A DNA stretch of 6,833 bases from an uncultured Mycoplasmatota bacterium (GTDB lineage Bacteria; Bacillota_I; Bacilli_A; RF39; UBA660). The translations under genes and the position numbers were made by a program. Every line of letters begins with the position of its first letter. Position 1 is the first letter of the stretch. The stretch lies in contig USET01000054.1 in the NCBI GenBank assembly GCA_900553765.1, positions 1-6,833 on the forward strand, in the 5' to 3' direction. This document shows positions 6,349-6,833 of the stretch, one piece after another. The notes beneath the pieces were generated by a model. That model was given only the letters and a program-made list of their open reading frames with translations, made no database searches and was not told where the DNA came from.

Positions 6349-6357
6349 TGTTATTCT
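6349..6357 (+). promoter_or_regulatory. Possible extended -10 promoter of the last gene
   Basis: TGT followed by TATTCT (6352-6357) resembles an extended -10 element. No good -35 box lies 16-18 bp upstream, where the sequence is ACTTTTTT. The inverted repeat ends immediately before it, which would suit repression or activation at this site. Confidence 0.35.
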
Positions 6358-6382
6358 AGAAGAGTGGATAAAGGGGGATTTT

Positions 6383-6833
6383 ATGCAAGAGCAACAAATG
6401 AGAGGGTTAATTGCGGAGTTTCAAACACAACTCGCTTCTATAGAGGGAAGATTAACTGCGTTTCAATATACTTCAGAATTAAGGGAGTATTTCAAGTCTT
6501 ATATCGTGACAGAATTAGAGAAAGATAGAGTTTCGTTAGATCAGATGAAACAGGCATTCTTTTTTTCGAGTACGAACGAGGAAGATCTTTGTCGTCAATA
6601 TTTCTTTTTAGAAAAACACGATCATCTTTTAAGTATTAGTGAAATTATCGATATGAATTATCATATGAGAGAGATTAGAGAACAGATTCGACAACTGACA
6701 AAAATCGTGTTTGATCGATTGCGAAGGCAGATTGTAGTACACTTGAAAAGTGAAAGTCAGAGTAGAATCACTTTAGAAAGTCATGCGCTAACAGGATATG
6801 ATCTATCCTATTTATTAAATGAAATTGGAATTC
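6383..6833 (+). CDS. Unrecognised charged helical protein, 3' truncated by the window
   Basis: An ATG with GGGGG 5 nt upstream opens a frame that stays open for 150 codons to the window edge. It begins MQEQQMRGLIAEFQTQLASI and continues with mostly helix-favouring, charged sequence rich in Glu, Arg, Gln and Leu, for example EIIDMNYHMREIREQIRQL near residues 88-106. There is no signal peptide or hydrophobic segment, and only one Cys in the visible part. I do not recognise the family. The N-terminal half could be a coiled-coil or helical adaptor region preceding a domain outside the window. It follows the rny terminator, so it likely has its own promoter near 6350. Steady codon structure and a strong ribosome site make it a real gene despite the missing end. 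Confidence 0.75.
   Translation, partial: MQEQQMRGLIAEFQTQLASIEGRLTAFQYTSELREYFKSYIVTELEKDRVSLDQMKQAFFFSSTNEEDLCRQYFFLEKHDHLLSISEIIDMNYHMREIREQIRQLTKIVFDRLRRQIVVHLKSESQSRITLESHALTGYDLSYLLNEIGI

Noticed and set aside
6340..6528. Plus-strand 62-codon open frame
   Set aside because: It overlaps the better-supported frame starting at 6383, lacks a ribosome site and starts inside the inverted repeat and promoter region.
6828..6833. GAATTC at the last bases as a cloning boundary
   Set aside because: A single six-base site at the edge of an AT-rich window is expected by chance and the other edge has none.

Overview
The window reads as chromosomal DNA from an AT-rich, low-GC Gram-positive bacterium (Bacillota). 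The evidence is a class III (oxygen-sensitive) ribonucleotide reductase, which points to anaerobic life, a full-length membrane-anchored RNase Y, strong AGGAGG-type ribosome sites and sigma-A-like promoters. An Erysipelotrichia-like gut anaerobe would fit, but that placement is a guess from general style. All genes are on the + strand.

Left part (1-1550): the 3' end of nrdD overlaps nrdG, its radical-SAM activase. Together they make dNTPs without oxygen. A hairpin terminator built into the nrdG stop codon closes the unit.

Middle part (about 1550-3680) is accessory in character. A promoter with the 19-bp spacer and central dyad typical of MerR-family control precedes a small carboxymuconolactone-decarboxylase-like gene. 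Next comes a cupin gene broken by a frameshift in a run of nine A and by an in-frame TGA. After it, a clear sigma-A promoter drives a RhuM-Fic/Doc fusion gene with a TTG start and AGA/AGG-rich arginine codons. This gene is probably a toxin-like or regulatory protein, and no separate antitoxin gene is visible. A short frameshifted remnant resembling an ASCH-domain gene follows.

Right part (3685-6833): a DUF362-family gene that lacks the ferredoxin module of its longer relatives, then a terminator. Next is rny (RNase Y) with its own promoter and terminator. The window ends in the first 150 codons of an unrecognised, charged, helix-rich protein, preceded by a 9-bp inverted repeat.

Two patterns stand out. 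All three terminators reuse the stop codon or last codons of the upstream gene. Both broken genes carry their frameshifts at A-runs on either side of the Fic gene, so this interval looks like a region of gene gain and decay between conserved housekeeping genes. I did not find a convincing undescribed multi-gene system. The most interesting candidates are the single-chain RhuM-Fic protein with inverted repeats at its promoter, and the orphan MerR-type promoter.
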